From: CAYPCH01 sp964409165
GTDB taxonomy: Bacteria; Bacillota; Clostridia; Acetivibrionales; Acetivibrionaceae
Reading direction: 5' to 3'
Assembly (NCBI GenBank): GCA_964409165.1
Contig: CAYPCH010000007.1
Span: 1-55,436 of the forward strand
DNA length: 55,436 nucleotides
Shown: one piece after another, positions 36,683 to 45,046 of the stretch
Layout: each line of letters opens with the position of its first letter
How positions within the stretch are numbered: position 1 is the stretch's first letter
Notes under the pieces: model-generated
What the model saw: only the letters and a program-made list of their open reading frames with translations
Databases searched by the model: none
Told to the model about the DNA's origin: nothing
Translations under genes and position numbers: made by a program

Positions 36683-37738
36683 ATGGTAGAGTTAACTGAA
36701 TTGTTGAAAAGGGCAGTTGAACTAAAAGCGTCTGATGTTCATATAACAGTAGGAAGGGCGCCATCCTTCAGAATTAATGGGCAGATGAAGGAGATCAACG
36801 ATGATAAACTTACAAGGGAAGACACTCTAGAGTATGCAAAAAAATGTCTTGACAAAGATAAACTTGAGCTCTTGATGTCCGGCAATGAAGTGGATTTATC
36901 AATGACAGTGCCTGGTGTCTCAAGATTCAGAGTGAATGCATTTTTTCAGAGAGGCTCTATTGCAATTGTATTCAGGGCTCTTGCATCTAAGATTCCTACG
37001 CTTGAGGCATTAAATATGCCAGAGGTTTTAAAAGAGCTTTGTAAAATCAAGGAAGGACTTATACTGGTTACAGGTCCCACAGGGAGTGGAAAATCTACCA
37101 CTATGGCATCCATTATAAACGAAATAAACTTAACAAGAGAAGGACATATATTGACATTGGAAGATCCGGTTGAATATGTATTCAAGCATGAAAAGTGTAT
37201 TGTCAACCAAAGGGAAATAGGTCAGGACAGCAAATCATATAGTCAGGCTCTGAGAGCGGCATTGAGGGAAGATCCGGATGTAATATTTATAGGTGAGATG
37301 AGAGACATCGATTCAATAAGCATTGCTGTTACCGCTGCGGAAACAGGGCACCTTGTGCTATCAACGCTTCATACGTTAGGTGCTGCCAAAACCATAGACA
37401 GGCTGATTGATGTGTTTCCTACAGACCAGCAGCAGCAAATAAAAGTACAGGTTTCAAGTGCTTTGAAGGCGGTAATATCACAGAGACTTATACCGGACAT
37501 TGATCGCAAGGGAAGAGTTGCTGCAGTCGAAATTATGGTGGTAAATCCTGCAATAAGCAATCTTATAAGAGAGGGAAGAACCGCTTCAATTATTTCATGT
37601 ATCCAAACAGGAGTAACAGCTGGAATGCAACTTCTTGACAAATCAGTTGCAGATTTGTATTTCAATAAACGTATTTCCAAGGAAGATGCGTTTGCATATT
37701 GTGCAGATAAAGAAAGTTTGAAAAGGTATATAGGATAG
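36683..37738 (+). CDS. pilT: PilT-type twitching motility ATPase
   Basis: A 351-residue hexameric secretion ATPase of the PilT class, which powers retraction of type IV pili. Motifs are KASDVHITVGRAP at the N-terminus, Walker A TGPTGSGKSTTMAS, the aspartate box, Walker B DVIFIGEMRD, the histidine box ATLH-like VLSTLHTLGA, and the PilT-type C-terminal part. The start is ATG 36683, 8 nt after GAGGTGA; GTG 36671 sits within that site. No other pilus gene is in the window, so it stands alone between a kinase and a chemoreceptor gene. Confidence 0.92.
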   Translation: MVELTELLKRAVELKASDVHITVGRAPSFRINGQMKEINDDKLTREDTLEYAKKCLDKDKLELLMSGNEVDLSMTVPGVSRFRVNAFFQRGSIAIVFRALASKIPTLEALNMPEVLKELCKIKEGLILVTGPTGSGKSTTMASIINEINLTREGHILTLEDPVEYVFKHEKCIVNQREIGQDSKSYSQALRAALREDPDVIFIGEMRDIDSISIAVTAAETGHLVLSTLHTLGAAKTIDRLIDVFPTDQQQQIKVQVSSALKAVISQRLIPDIDRKGRVAAVEIMVVNPAISNLIREGRTASIISCIQTGVTAGMQLLDKSVADLYFNKRISKEDAFAYCADKESLKRYIG

Positions 37739-37739
37739 A

Positions 37740-37765
37740 AGCCAAAGAAATTTAGGCTTTTGTAC
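37740..37765 (+). terminator. Possible weak terminator after pilT
   Basis: AAGCC and GGCTT pair around an 11-nt loop and are followed by TTGT. The stem is only 5 bp and the T tract is poor, so read-through into the chemoreceptor gene is likely. Confidence 0.25.
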
Positions 37766-37805
37766 AATAGAGAAAAGCTGATTTGTGGCAAATAGGTATC
37801 TGGAT

Positions 37806-37832
37806 GTAAGGTTTGCAACCGGAAAACCTTAC
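37806..37832 (+). other. Leader hairpin before the chemoreceptor gene
   Basis: GTAAGGTTT (37806-37814) and AAACCTTAC (37824-37832) form a perfect 9-bp stem with a 9-nt loop, GCAACCGGA. It lies 28 nt before the start codon and has no T tract, so it is not a terminator. It may be a translational or stability element. I do not recognise a known riboswitch in it. Confidence 0.35.
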
Positions 37833-37860
37833 AAAATATATTATGCGAGGAGTGTGTTTT

Positions 37861-40083
37861 ATGTTGGACAGACTGCCTTTGAAAATTAAGCTCATCTTGT
37901 TAACAACAGTGCCTTCTATAGCATTGATTTTAATAACCATATTTTCAATTTCGATGGTGAACCGTATTTTTCACGAGATGAGGAATAGTATCTTTGAAGA
38001 GCATTTTAAATCAACCACCTTGATTTTGAATGCCGATAGAGATATGTACCAAGCTTTAAGCGCCATGCAGGATATTACTCATTTGGATGCTGCCAGTGAA
38101 GAATATAATAAGTTGGTTGATGTATTTAATGAAAACATTGATCAGACAAGGCAAAGAACATTCCAAGTGAAAGATACCATGGAAAGCAATAGAGATTTAT
38201 GGGAACAGGCAAAAGACAGCAACAATAGAACAGTATTTGAGAACTTCTCATTATTCGAAGCTGATTTTAATACATGGATTTCTATTTGCAATTCTATGAT
38301 TAATAGCGGTACTGTCCAGCCAGGATGGATGGAAGAGTTTGAAAAATCAAGGGAATACATAAACTTGATAGGAGAGTCTATTGACGAGAGTGCTCAAAAC
38401 CAGATATTGACAATAGAGGGGCAAAAAAATACAATGGTTAGAAATATTATTATAAATGATGTTGTTACAATGATTATTGCTCTTGTAATATCAATATTGT
38501 TTTTAAAATTAATTTCCAAGGCACTTTTAAAGCTACGTCAATCTGCGGAAAAAATTGCATTAGGAGATATCGATATTGATATTGATATTGATGTTAAGTC
38601 AAACGATGAAATTGGCAAACTTTCATATGCTTTTGGAAAAATGGCACAAAGTATCAAAGATACATCGGAAATAGCTGAAAAAATAGCTCATGGAGAACTG
38701 GAAATTAGTATTAAGCCAAAATCCGAAAGGGATGTGCTTTCAATCAGTATGAAACATGTTATAGAGACCCTGAACAGACTTAGAAAGGAACTGAACACCC
38801 TTACCAATGCTGCCTCCGATGGAAACCTTGACAAGAGAGGAGATGCCGAAAGCTTTGAGGGAGGATACAGCAATATCGTAAGGGGTATTAACAATACCCT
38901 TGATGCGGTAATAGAGCCTATTAAAGAGACTATGAATGTGCTTGGGGAAGTATCAAAAGGAAGCTTGAAACTAAATGTTAAGGGCGATTATAAGGGTGAT
39001 TATGAAGAGCTTAAGAATATGGTAAATCAGACTGTCAATATACTAAATATGTATATAAACGATATATCACGGGTACTGAGCGAGATTGCAGAAAGAAACT
39101 TGAATGTGAATACAACGGTAGAATACCAAGGTGATTTTAAGCAAATCAAAAATTCTCTTGGGAATATTACCAGTACTCTCAATGAGATTATAGGAGAGAT
39201 AAACAATGCGGCAGAACAAGTGTCTTCAGGCTCAAGACAGGTTTCCGATTCAAGCCAGATGCTTTCACAGGGTTCTACCGAACAGGCAAGTTCTATTGAA
39301 GAGTTAACTGAATCAATAAACGATATTGCCGAACAGACTAAGAAAAATGCAATAAATGCAAATCAGACAAGTGAACTTGCTCTAAGTGCTAAAGATAGTG
39401 CTTTGCAGGGTAATGAACACATGAAGGACATGCTTAAGGCTATGAAAGATATTAACGATGCTTCGGCAAGTATTTCAAAAATAATAAAGGTTATTGACGA
39501 AATAGCATTTCAGACCAATATTCTTGCTTTAAATGCAGCCGTTGAAGCGGCAAGGGCTGGACAACACGGAAAAGGATTTGCGGTTGTTGCAGAAGAAGTA
39601 AGAAATCTTGCAGCTAGAAGTGCAAGTGCAGCAAAGGAAACAACATCACTTATTGAAGGTTCTATACAAAAGGTGGAAATAGGAACAAGAAAAGCTAATG
39701 ATACCGCAAATGCTTTAAATATGATAGTGGAAGGTGTATCAAAAGTCGCTGATATAGTAAGTGATATTGCTATAGCATCAAATTCCCAAGCAAATGGAAT
39801 AACCCAGATAAACATCGGGGTATCTCAGGTTTCGCAGGTGATTCAGACAAATTCAGCAACAGCAGAGCAGGGGGCTGCCGCTAGTGAAGAGCTTTCAAGC
39901 CAGGCAGAAATATTGAAGGGTATGGTATCTGAATTTAAGTTTAAAAAGATTACAAATTCAGCAGATGTTATGGGTAATCTTAGTCCTGATATTTTAAAAA
40001 TGATTGAGAGCACATCAAAGAAGAAAGAGGCAGGTTTTAAGCCAGAAATAGATTTAGGGAACGAGGGTATGGGGAAATATTGA
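37861..40083 (+). CDS. Methyl-accepting chemotaxis protein with serial HAMP domains
   Basis: 740 residues. Helix 1 is LILLTTVPSIALILITIFSI, then a helical extracellular bundle of about 160 residues, helix 2 (NDVVTMIIALVISILFLKLI), a string of HAMP-like units, and the signalling coil. The HAMP-like stretch spans about residues 225-455 with recurring patterns (AEKIALGDIDI, AEKIAHGELEI, LTNAASDGNLDKRG, LGEVSKGSLKL, LSEIAERNLNV), which suggests four or five units. The hairpin tip is EIAFQTNILALNAAVEAARAGQHGKGFAVVAEEVRNLA. A short DNA repeat encodes DIDIDIDIDV just after HAMP 1. The start is ATG 37861 after GCGAGGAG; the upstream TTG reading is unsupported. It should signal to CheA/CheW, possibly in motility with pilT. 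Confidence 0.92.
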   Translation: MLDRLPLKIKLILLTTVPSIALILITIFSISMVNRIFHEMRNSIFEEHFKSTTLILNADRDMYQALSAMQDITHLDAASEEYNKLVDVFNENIDQTRQRTFQVKDTMESNRDLWEQAKDSNNRTVFENFSLFEADFNTWISICNSMINSGTVQPGWMEEFEKSREYINLIGESIDESAQNQILTIEGQKNTMVRNIIINDVVTMIIALVISILFLKLISKALLKLRQSAEKIALGDIDIDIDIDVKSNDEIGKLSYAFGKMAQSIKDTSEIAEKIAHGELEISIKPKSERDVLSISMKHVIETLNRLRKELNTLTNAASDGNLDKRGDAESFEGGYSNIVRGINNTLDAVIEPIKETMNVLGEVSKGSLKLNVKGDYKGDYEELKNMVNQTVNILNMYINDISRVLSEIAERNLNVNTTVEYQGDFKQIKNSLGNITSTLNEIIGEINNAAEQVSSGSRQVSDSSQMLSQGSTEQASSIEELTESINDIAEQTKKNAINANQTSELALSAKDSALQGNEHMKDMLKAMKDINDASASISKIIKVIDEIAFQTNILALNAAVEAARAGQHGKGFAVVAEEVRNLAARSASAAKETTSLIEGSIQKVEIGTRKANDTANALNMIVEGVSKVADIVSDIAIASNSQANGITQINIGVSQVSQVIQTNSATAEQGAAASEELSSQAEILKGMVSEFKFKKITNSADVMGNLSPDILKMIESTSKKKEAGFKPEIDLGNEGMGKY

Positions 40084-40121
40084 TATATTTTTAATTATCC
40101 CACAATATAGTGAATTTTTAT

Positions 40122-40160
40122 AAAATACCGGGTAAGCAACCAAACTTGTCCGGTATTTTT
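40122..40160 (+). terminator. Intrinsic terminator after the chemoreceptor gene
   Basis: AAAATACCGG (40122-40131) pairs with CCGGTATTTT (40150-40159), an 18-nt loop between. The stem runs into T residues, so it can serve in both directions. It lies 38 bp after the stop codon. Confidence 0.75.
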
Positions 40161-40292
40161 GCAATTTATATAGATTTACATGTTTTTTAATTGTATAATG
40201 AAGCAAAAACATGTATAATTAATTAGTTCTCAAATCGTAAATATTAACAAGTATAATCCAATATATTTGATAGAGAAGAAAGGAGTTTACAT

Positions 40293-40880
40293 ATGTTGAA
40301 ACGCTTACATTATAATTCCCCTGTTATATTGTCATTGACACTTATATCTTTTTTGGTATTGGTTATCAATTATATTACAAAAGGTGTTTCAAATGTAACT
40401 TTATTCTCGGTTTACAGAGGCAGTTTAACCGATATATTTTTTTATTTCAGGTTGTTTGGACATGTATTAGGTCATGCTAATTGGGAACACTATATTAATA
40501 ATTTCTTGCTTATTCTTGTATTAGGACCTATGCTAGAGGAAAAGTACGGTTCAAAGCGGATGATCATAATGATAGTCACAACAGCATTTATAACAGGAAT
40601 ACTTTTTATCATTATATCCGGCAACAGGTTGCTTGGAGCCAGCGGTATAGTATTTATGCTGATTTTACTAAGTTCATTTGTAAACCTTCAAAAGGGAAGA
40701 ATACCTGTAACTTTGATACTAGTTGCGATAATCTATATAGGAAGGGAGTTTTTGGTTGCAGGGAAAGAGCTTTTAAGTGACGAGACAGGAAGAGATAACA
40801 TTTCTCAGCTTGCTCATCTTGTTGGTGGAATTTGTGGAGGGGTTTTTGGATTTGTTTTGGATAAACATAAAAAAGGATAA
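40293..40880 (+). CDS. Rhomboid family intramembrane serine protease
   Basis: 195 residues with six hydrophobic segments. The rhomboid signatures are all present: HANWEHYINN in the second helix (the H-x3-N type motif, including His and Asn that support the oxyanion), GASG with the nucleophile Ser117, and LAHLVGG with the catalytic His175. It cleaves membrane helices of unknown substrates. AAAGGAG precedes ATG 40293. It is a single-gene unit between a terminator and the repeat at 41130. Confidence 0.9.
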   Translation: MLKRLHYNSPVILSLTLISFLVLVINYITKGVSNVTLFSVYRGSLTDIFFYFRLFGHVLGHANWEHYINNFLLILVLGPMLEEKYGSKRMIIMIVTTAFITGILFIIISGNRLLGASGIVFMLILLSSFVNLQKGRIPVTLILVAIIYIGREFLVAGKELLSDETGRDNISQLAHLVGGICGGVFGFVLDKHKKG

Positions 40881-41267
40881 ACTACTAAAATATTGGGAAA
40901 TAAAGTGACTTATTAGTTTTCATCGAATATACTGTAGGGAAGTAATCATGTATGGTATTCCTATGTAACTATCGAAGCAGAATAAAGACGATTTGTTTCT
41001 GAACGCAGTCACAATGCTATGGTTTTAATTTTATAAAGTAAAATTAAATGGCAGATTGTTTGTATAATCTTTGTCAGCTTAATTCTGACTGTGATTATAA
41101 TAAAATATCCGGTTTGAATTAATTATATAAATCAGATAATGATTCTATATTTATAAAATTAATTTTCATGATAATGTATTAAGGAAATTAAACGCGGTAT
41201 AAACTTCTATCGCATTAAATATAGTAAAATTTTAAACTTAAAAAGTATAAAGAGGGGAGAAACTGTT
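40881..41267. other. Intergenic region with upstream repeat, 387 bp
   Basis: A+T-rich spacer. It holds the long form of the dispersed upstream palindromic element at 41130-41224 and the strong ribosome binding site of the small gene at 41268. I see no other gene and no convincing promoter pair. Confidence 0.6.
41130..41224 (+). repeat. Dispersed upstream palindromic element, copy d (long form)
   Basis: A 95-bp copy matching copy b over its full length: the AATCA...AATGATTCTA part, the TCATGATAATGTATTAAGGAAATT part and the core that ends GCATTAAATATAG. Left arm sequence has drifted (ACGCGG for AGTGCG). It ends 43 nt before the start of the 63-residue gene, same orientation. Confidence 0.75.
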
Positions 41268-41459
41268 TTGGAAAAGAAATACTCGGGATATAAGGATGTT
41301 AACAGCCAGGAAATATACGCAGGAATGCTTTGCGAAGATACTGTCAACTTTGTAACAGTTGTTATAAAAGAGGTTAAAGGCAGGTTTTATGCTGCATCTA
41401 GTGGAATGAGACCTGAACCTTTAGAAGAAGTAGCTGAAGGATTGAAAATTATAAAGTAA
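41268..41459 (+). CDS. Small protein of unknown function, 63 residues
   Basis: A soluble 63-residue protein (MEKKYSGYKDVNSQEIYAGM..., ending GLKIIK) with predicted beta-strand character and no cysteine pair or membrane segment. It starts at TTG 41268, 7 nt after the strong site AGAGGGGAGA, and is followed directly by a strong terminator, so it looks like a real single-gene unit and not a chance frame. I do not recognise a family. It is preceded by the upstream repeat. Confidence 0.65.
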   Translation: MEKKYSGYKDVNSQEIYAGMLCEDTVNFVTVVIKEVKGRFYAASSGMRPEPLEEVAEGLKIIK

Positions 41460-41495
41460 AAAAACCTGAATACGGATTCGGGCTCTTACCTTTTC

Positions 41496-41540
41496 AACAC
41501 AAAATAACCGGAAATAATATTCCGGTTATTTTGTGTTTTG
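41496..41540 (+). terminator. Strong intrinsic terminator
   Basis: A perfect 18-bp stem, AACACAAAATAACCGGAA (41496-41513) with its complement at 41520-41537, and a 6-nt loop. Runs of A and T on each side let it work on both strands. It lies 37 bp after the 63-residue gene. Confidence 0.85.
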
Positions 41541-41875
41541 GGTGATGTGCTACGGTGATTTCTGCAAGTATTGAGCAAATTAAAAAATGTATCGTGTATA
41601 GCGTAAGGTTTAAAAAATGATTTGTTATTGTTGCATCATAGCTTATTCTATAGATGTTATATAAATATTACTAATTGCCTTGTTGAGTTTAAACTTCATA
41701 TAATAATGTTGTTTTATTGTGTCGTATCTGTGTTCATTCTGCATAATCAGGAGTAAATTTCACCTACCTTGAGAAGCAACTTTGATGTATGTTTATATTT
41801 TCCCACAAACAAGCCTGATTTATCAATGTAAAAATTGCACAAAAAAAGAGGTTTTTTAAGGCGCGTTTTTTTATC
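41541..41875. other. Intergenic region without gene, 335 bp
   Basis: This lies between the strong terminator and the promoter of the Rrf2 gene. It is A+T-rich with stop codons in all frames at short intervals. I see no small gene, hairpin or repeat in it. Confidence 0.6.
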
Positions 41876-41919
41876 TTGACAAATACCTATCACAAATGTA
41901 GTATATAAAACATATAGGA
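41876..41919 (+). promoter_or_regulatory. Promoter and candidate operator of the cymR-type gene
   Basis: TTGACA at 41876-41881, a 17-bp spacer and TAGTAT at 41899-41904 form a sigma-A type promoter. An inverted repeat with half-sites ACCTAT (41885-41890) and ATAGGAT (near 41915) straddles the -10 box, the normal place for an Rrf2 dimer to repress its own gene. The operator call is inference. Confidence 0.6.
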
Positions 41920-41947
41920 TTAGTAGACATTGTTTGGAGGTGATCTT

Positions 41948-42397
41948 ATGAAACTATCTACAAAAGGAAGGTATGGCTTGAGGGCAATGGTTGACTTGGC
42001 AACCCATTCATTTGGAAAACATGTTTCCCTTAACAGCATCGCAGAAAGGCAAAATGTATCTGAGAACTATCTTGAGCAGGTATTCTCCATATTACGAAAG
42101 GCTGAACTTGTAAAAAGTGTTAAAGGTGCTCAGGGAGGGTATATGTTATATGATAGTCCTGCAAATATTAAAATTGGAACAATTATAAGAGCTCTGGAGG
42201 GAAATCTTTTTGTTATTGATGATGGCACAGATATTGGCGAAATGGATCAAACCAGCCTGGATTATTGTATTAAGGTGAATTTATGGGATAAAATAGATGA
42301 AACTATCAATAGTGTTGTAGACAATATCACACTTGAAGATTTGGTTAACGAATATAACAGAATAACAGGAAATTTGTCAACAATGTACTATATTTAA
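41948..42397 (+). CDS. cymR: Rrf2-family transcriptional regulator, CymR type
   Basis: 149 residues: the N-terminal winged helix-turn-helix with MKLSTKGRYGLRAMVDLA, SLNSIAERQNVSENYLEQVFSILRKAELVKSVKGAQGGY, then a dimerisation helix. The only cysteine (in LDYCIKVNLW) means the three-cysteine iron-sulfur site of IscR is absent. This fits CymR, the cysteine-metabolism repressor that in Bacillus acts with cysteine synthase CysK. Here the next genes are metY and cysK, which supports the call. The start is ATG 41948 after GGAGGTGAT; the TTG at 41930 lies before that site. Confidence 0.8.
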   Translation: MKLSTKGRYGLRAMVDLATHSFGKHVSLNSIAERQNVSENYLEQVFSILRKAELVKSVKGAQGGYMLYDSPANIKIGTIIRALEGNLFVIDDGTDIGEMDQTSLDYCIKVNLWDKIDETINSVVDNITLEDLVNEYNRITGNLSTMYYI

Positions 42398-42408
42398 ATA
42401 GTTATATT

Positions 42409-42467
42409 AATCACGACAATGATTCTATATTGAAGTGCGATGTAAAATCTTACCGCATTCAATATAG
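42409..42467 (+). repeat. Dispersed upstream palindromic element, copy e (short form)
   Basis: 59 bp: AATCACGACAATGATTCTATATTGAAGTGCG-type left part joined directly to the core and ending GCATTCAATATAG. The middle 30-odd bases of the long form are missing, as if deleted between the two TATATT/ATTGAAG stretches. It ends 45 nt before the metY start, same orientation. Confidence 0.75.
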
Positions 42468-42512
42468 TCCGGATTTATATTGAATATATTTATTTTGAGA
42501 GGAGAGATACAT

Positions 42513-43805
42513 ATGGATGAAAGAAAACTCGGATTTGATACTTTGCAAGTGCATGCAGGCCAACAACCAGATCCTTGTACAGGGTCAAGGGCAGTACCTA
42601 TTTACCAGACCACATCCTATATTTTCAAGGACACCGCACACGCAGCAGATCTTTTTGCGTTAAGGGAGTCAGGAAACATTTACACAAGAATTATGAACCC
42701 CACAAGTGATGTTTTTGAACAAAGGATTGCAACCCTCGAAAATGGTGCAGGAGCTCTTGCTGTAGCATCCGGTTCAGCAGCAGTTACCTATGCGATACTG
42801 AATATTGCAGGAGCAGGTGATGAAATTGTTGCTGCGAGTACATTGTACGGGGGAACATACAACCTCTTTTCTGTTACCTTGCCCAAGCTTGGTATAAAAG
42901 TAGTGTTTGTAGACCCTGATAATCCTGAGAATTTCAGAAATGCTGTAAATGATAGAACAAAAGCTGTTTATATTGAGACTATCGGAAACCCGGGTATAAA
43001 CATTACCGATATGGAAGCGGTTGCAAACATTGCTCATGAAAAAGGTATTCCGCTGATTGTTGACAACACTTTTGGTACACCTTATCTGATAAGACCTTTT
43101 GAATTTGGAGCTGACATTGTGGTTCACTCTGCAACAAAGTTTATTGGAGGCCACGGTACTTCGATCGGAGGTGTTATAGTAGATTCGGGTAAATTTGACT
43201 GGGAAGACAGTGGGAAATTTCCGGGGCTTACACAACCCGATCCGACTTATAATGGTGTGAGATATGTTGAAGCTTTTGGGTCTCTTGCATATATTGTTAA
43301 GGCGAGGGTGCAGCTTCTTAGAGACACTGGCGCTACAATAAGCCCATTCAACTCGTTTTTGTTGCTTCAGGGGCTTGAAACTTTGTCATTGAGGGTAGAG
43401 AAACATGTCTCGAACACAAAAAGAATTGTTGATTTTCTAAGCGGTCATCCGGAGGTTTCATGGGTGAATTATCCGAGTCTTAAAGGGAATAAATACTATG
43501 AGCTTGCACAGAAATACCTGCCTAAGGGAGCTGGCTCCATATTTACTTTCGGAATAAAAGGAGGCATTGAGTCGGGTAAAAAGTTTATAGAAAGCCTTGA
43601 GATATTTTCCTTGTTGGCAAATGTCGCAGACGCAAAGTCTCTTGTAATACATCCCGCAAGCACTACACACCAGCAATTGTCTGAAGAAGAACAGAAGGCT
43701 GCAGGCGTAACTCCCGATATGATTAGATTATCCATAGGAATTGAGGATGCTGATGATCTTATGTATGACCTTGGCAGAGCATTCGACAGGGTCAAAGAAA
43801 AATAA
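42513..43805 (+). CDS. metY: O-acetylhomoserine sulfhydrylase (MetY family)
   Basis: A 430-residue PLP enzyme of the Cys/Met metabolism family that makes homocysteine from O-acetylhomoserine and sulfide, or may use O-acetylserine. Motifs are GFDTLQVHAGQQPDP at the N-terminus, typical of MetY, GSAAVTYAIL, VDNTFGTPYLIRP, and the PLP lysine in VVHSATKFIGGHG. The length of about 430 residues is that of MetY and not of the shorter MetB/MetC group (about 380-400). The start is ATG 42513 after AGAGGAG. It lies between cymR and cysK. Confidence 0.9.
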   Translation: MDERKLGFDTLQVHAGQQPDPCTGSRAVPIYQTTSYIFKDTAHAADLFALRESGNIYTRIMNPTSDVFEQRIATLENGAGALAVASGSAAVTYAILNIAGAGDEIVAASTLYGGTYNLFSVTLPKLGIKVVFVDPDNPENFRNAVNDRTKAVYIETIGNPGINITDMEAVANIAHEKGIPLIVDNTFGTPYLIRPFEFGADIVVHSATKFIGGHGTSIGGVIVDSGKFDWEDSGKFPGLTQPDPTYNGVRYVEAFGSLAYIVKARVQLLRDTGATISPFNSFLLLQGLETLSLRVEKHVSNTKRIVDFLSGHPEVSWVNYPSLKGNKYYELAQKYLPKGAGSIFTFGIKGGIESGKKFIESLEIFSLLANVADAKSLVIHPASTTHQQLSEEEQKAAGVTPDMIRLSIGIEDADDLMYDLGRAFDRVKEK

Positions 43806-43899
43806 AGATATAAATGATTGTTTTTAAAAGTAGGCATATAATTGTATTACCAGCTAAACATGTAGGATAACCAGGGAATAAATTTTAAGGAGTGATATT

Positions 43900-44835
43900 A
43901 TGGCGAAGATAGCCAGAAATTTGACGGATTTAATAGGAAACACCCCTTTGTTGGAGCTAGCCAATTATAATAAAGCAAACGGGCTTGAGGCAACTATAAT
44001 CGCAAAGCTTGAGTATTTCAATCCTGCCGGCAGTGTAAAAGACAGAATTGGATATGCCATGATAAAAGAAGCAGAAGAGAAAGGGCTTGTAAAGAAGGAT
44101 TCTGTGATTGTTGAGCCTACAAGTGGAAATACAGGTGTAGCTCTTGCCTTTGTTTCGGCTGCGAAGGGTTATAGATTGATACTTACCATGCCCGATACAA
44201 TGAGTACTGAAAGAAGAAATCTTTTAAAGGCTCTTGGTGCGCAACTTGTTTTAACACCGGGCTCTGAAGGTATGAAAGGAGCTATTGAGAAGGCTGAGGA
44301 ATTGGTTTCTAAGACACCTGGAGCATATATGCCTCAGCAGTTCAAAAATCCTTCAAATCCAGAGATTCACAGGAAAACAACTGCTGAAGAAATATGGAGG
44401 GACACTGGCGGTGAAGTTGATATAATTATAGGAGGTGTCGGTACAGGAGGAACTATAACAGGCATTGGTGAAGTGCTTAAGAGTAGAAAATCTGATGTTA
44501 AAGTGGTTGCAGTAGAACCTTTCGACTCGTCTGTGTTGTCTGGAGGAAAACCGGGACCTCATAAAATACAGGGTATTGGAGCAGGTTTTGTTCCTGATGT
44601 GTATAACAGTCAAATAATAGATGAGGTATTCAAGGTGAAAAACGAAGAGGCATTTGAGACCACGAGAAAGATTGCGAAAATAGAAGGCTTACTTGTTGGT
44701 ATTTCTTCGGGGGCTGCTACTTTTGCAGCAACTGAAATTGCAAAGAGGCATAAAAATAAAGGAAAGAAAATAATTGTTATAATGCCTGATACAGGTGAGA
44801 GATATTTGTCGACATCTCTATTTCAGGAAGATTAA
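43900..44835 (+). CDS. cysK: Cysteine synthase A
   Basis: A 311-residue PLP enzyme joining O-acetylserine and sulfide to give cysteine. The PLP lysine is K47 in NPAGSVKDRIG; the substrate loop is EPTSGNTGVALA; the phosphate loop is GGVGTGGTITG. The C-terminus ends in PDTGERYLSTSLF, as usual for CysK. In Bacillus, CysK also binds CymR to make it an active repressor; a similar arrangement is suggested by the neighbours. AAGGAG precedes the ATG. A terminator follows. Confidence 0.93.
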   Translation: MAKIARNLTDLIGNTPLLELANYNKANGLEATIIAKLEYFNPAGSVKDRIGYAMIKEAEEKGLVKKDSVIVEPTSGNTGVALAFVSAAKGYRLILTMPDTMSTERRNLLKALGAQLVLTPGSEGMKGAIEKAEELVSKTPGAYMPQQFKNPSNPEIHRKTTAEEIWRDTGGEVDIIIGGVGTGGTITGIGEVLKSRKSDVKVVAVEPFDSSVLSGGKPGPHKIQGIGAGFVPDVYNSQIIDEVFKVKNEEAFETTRKIAKIEGLLVGISSGAATFAATEIAKRHKNKGKKIIVIMPDTGERYLSTSLFQED

Positions 44836-44857
44836 GAAAGTAAAATCACACTAAAAA

Positions 44858-44901
44858 CTTGGGGCATATTTTGTGATTAATACAGATAGCCCCGGGTTTT
44901 A
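44858..44901 (+). terminator. Intrinsic terminator after cysK
   Basis: CTTGGGGC (44858-44865) pairs with GCCCCGGG (44889-44896), with two G-U pairs, followed by TTTTATT. It lies 22 bp after the cysK stop. Confidence 0.6.
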
Positions 44902-44942
44902 TTCCAATATTACCAAATAATTTTACCCGCTTTTATTTACAT

Positions 44943-44966
44943 CACATAATTAAATGTGGTTTTTTT
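44943..44966 (+). terminator. Second short terminator-like hairpin
   Basis: CACAT and ATGTG pair around a 6-nt loop, followed by GTTTTTTT. The stem is only 5 bp, so this may be a backup to the terminator at 44858. Confidence 0.35.
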
Positions 44967-45046
44967 GTGTTATTTATATAGTTAATTGTTACCCTTCAAA
45001 TCTGAATAAATATTAATTTGTTAATAAAATGTTTACAGAAATTTAA

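Noticed and set aside
37741..37860. Cyclic di-GMP riboswitch before the chemoreceptor
   Set aside because: The context was suggestive, but the conserved GCAAAG and GGGACGC segments of that class are absent.
42398..42512. T-box or SAM riboswitch before metY
   Set aside because: The gap is only 115 bp, is filled by the dispersed element, and lacks the conserved T-box or SAM-I sequences.
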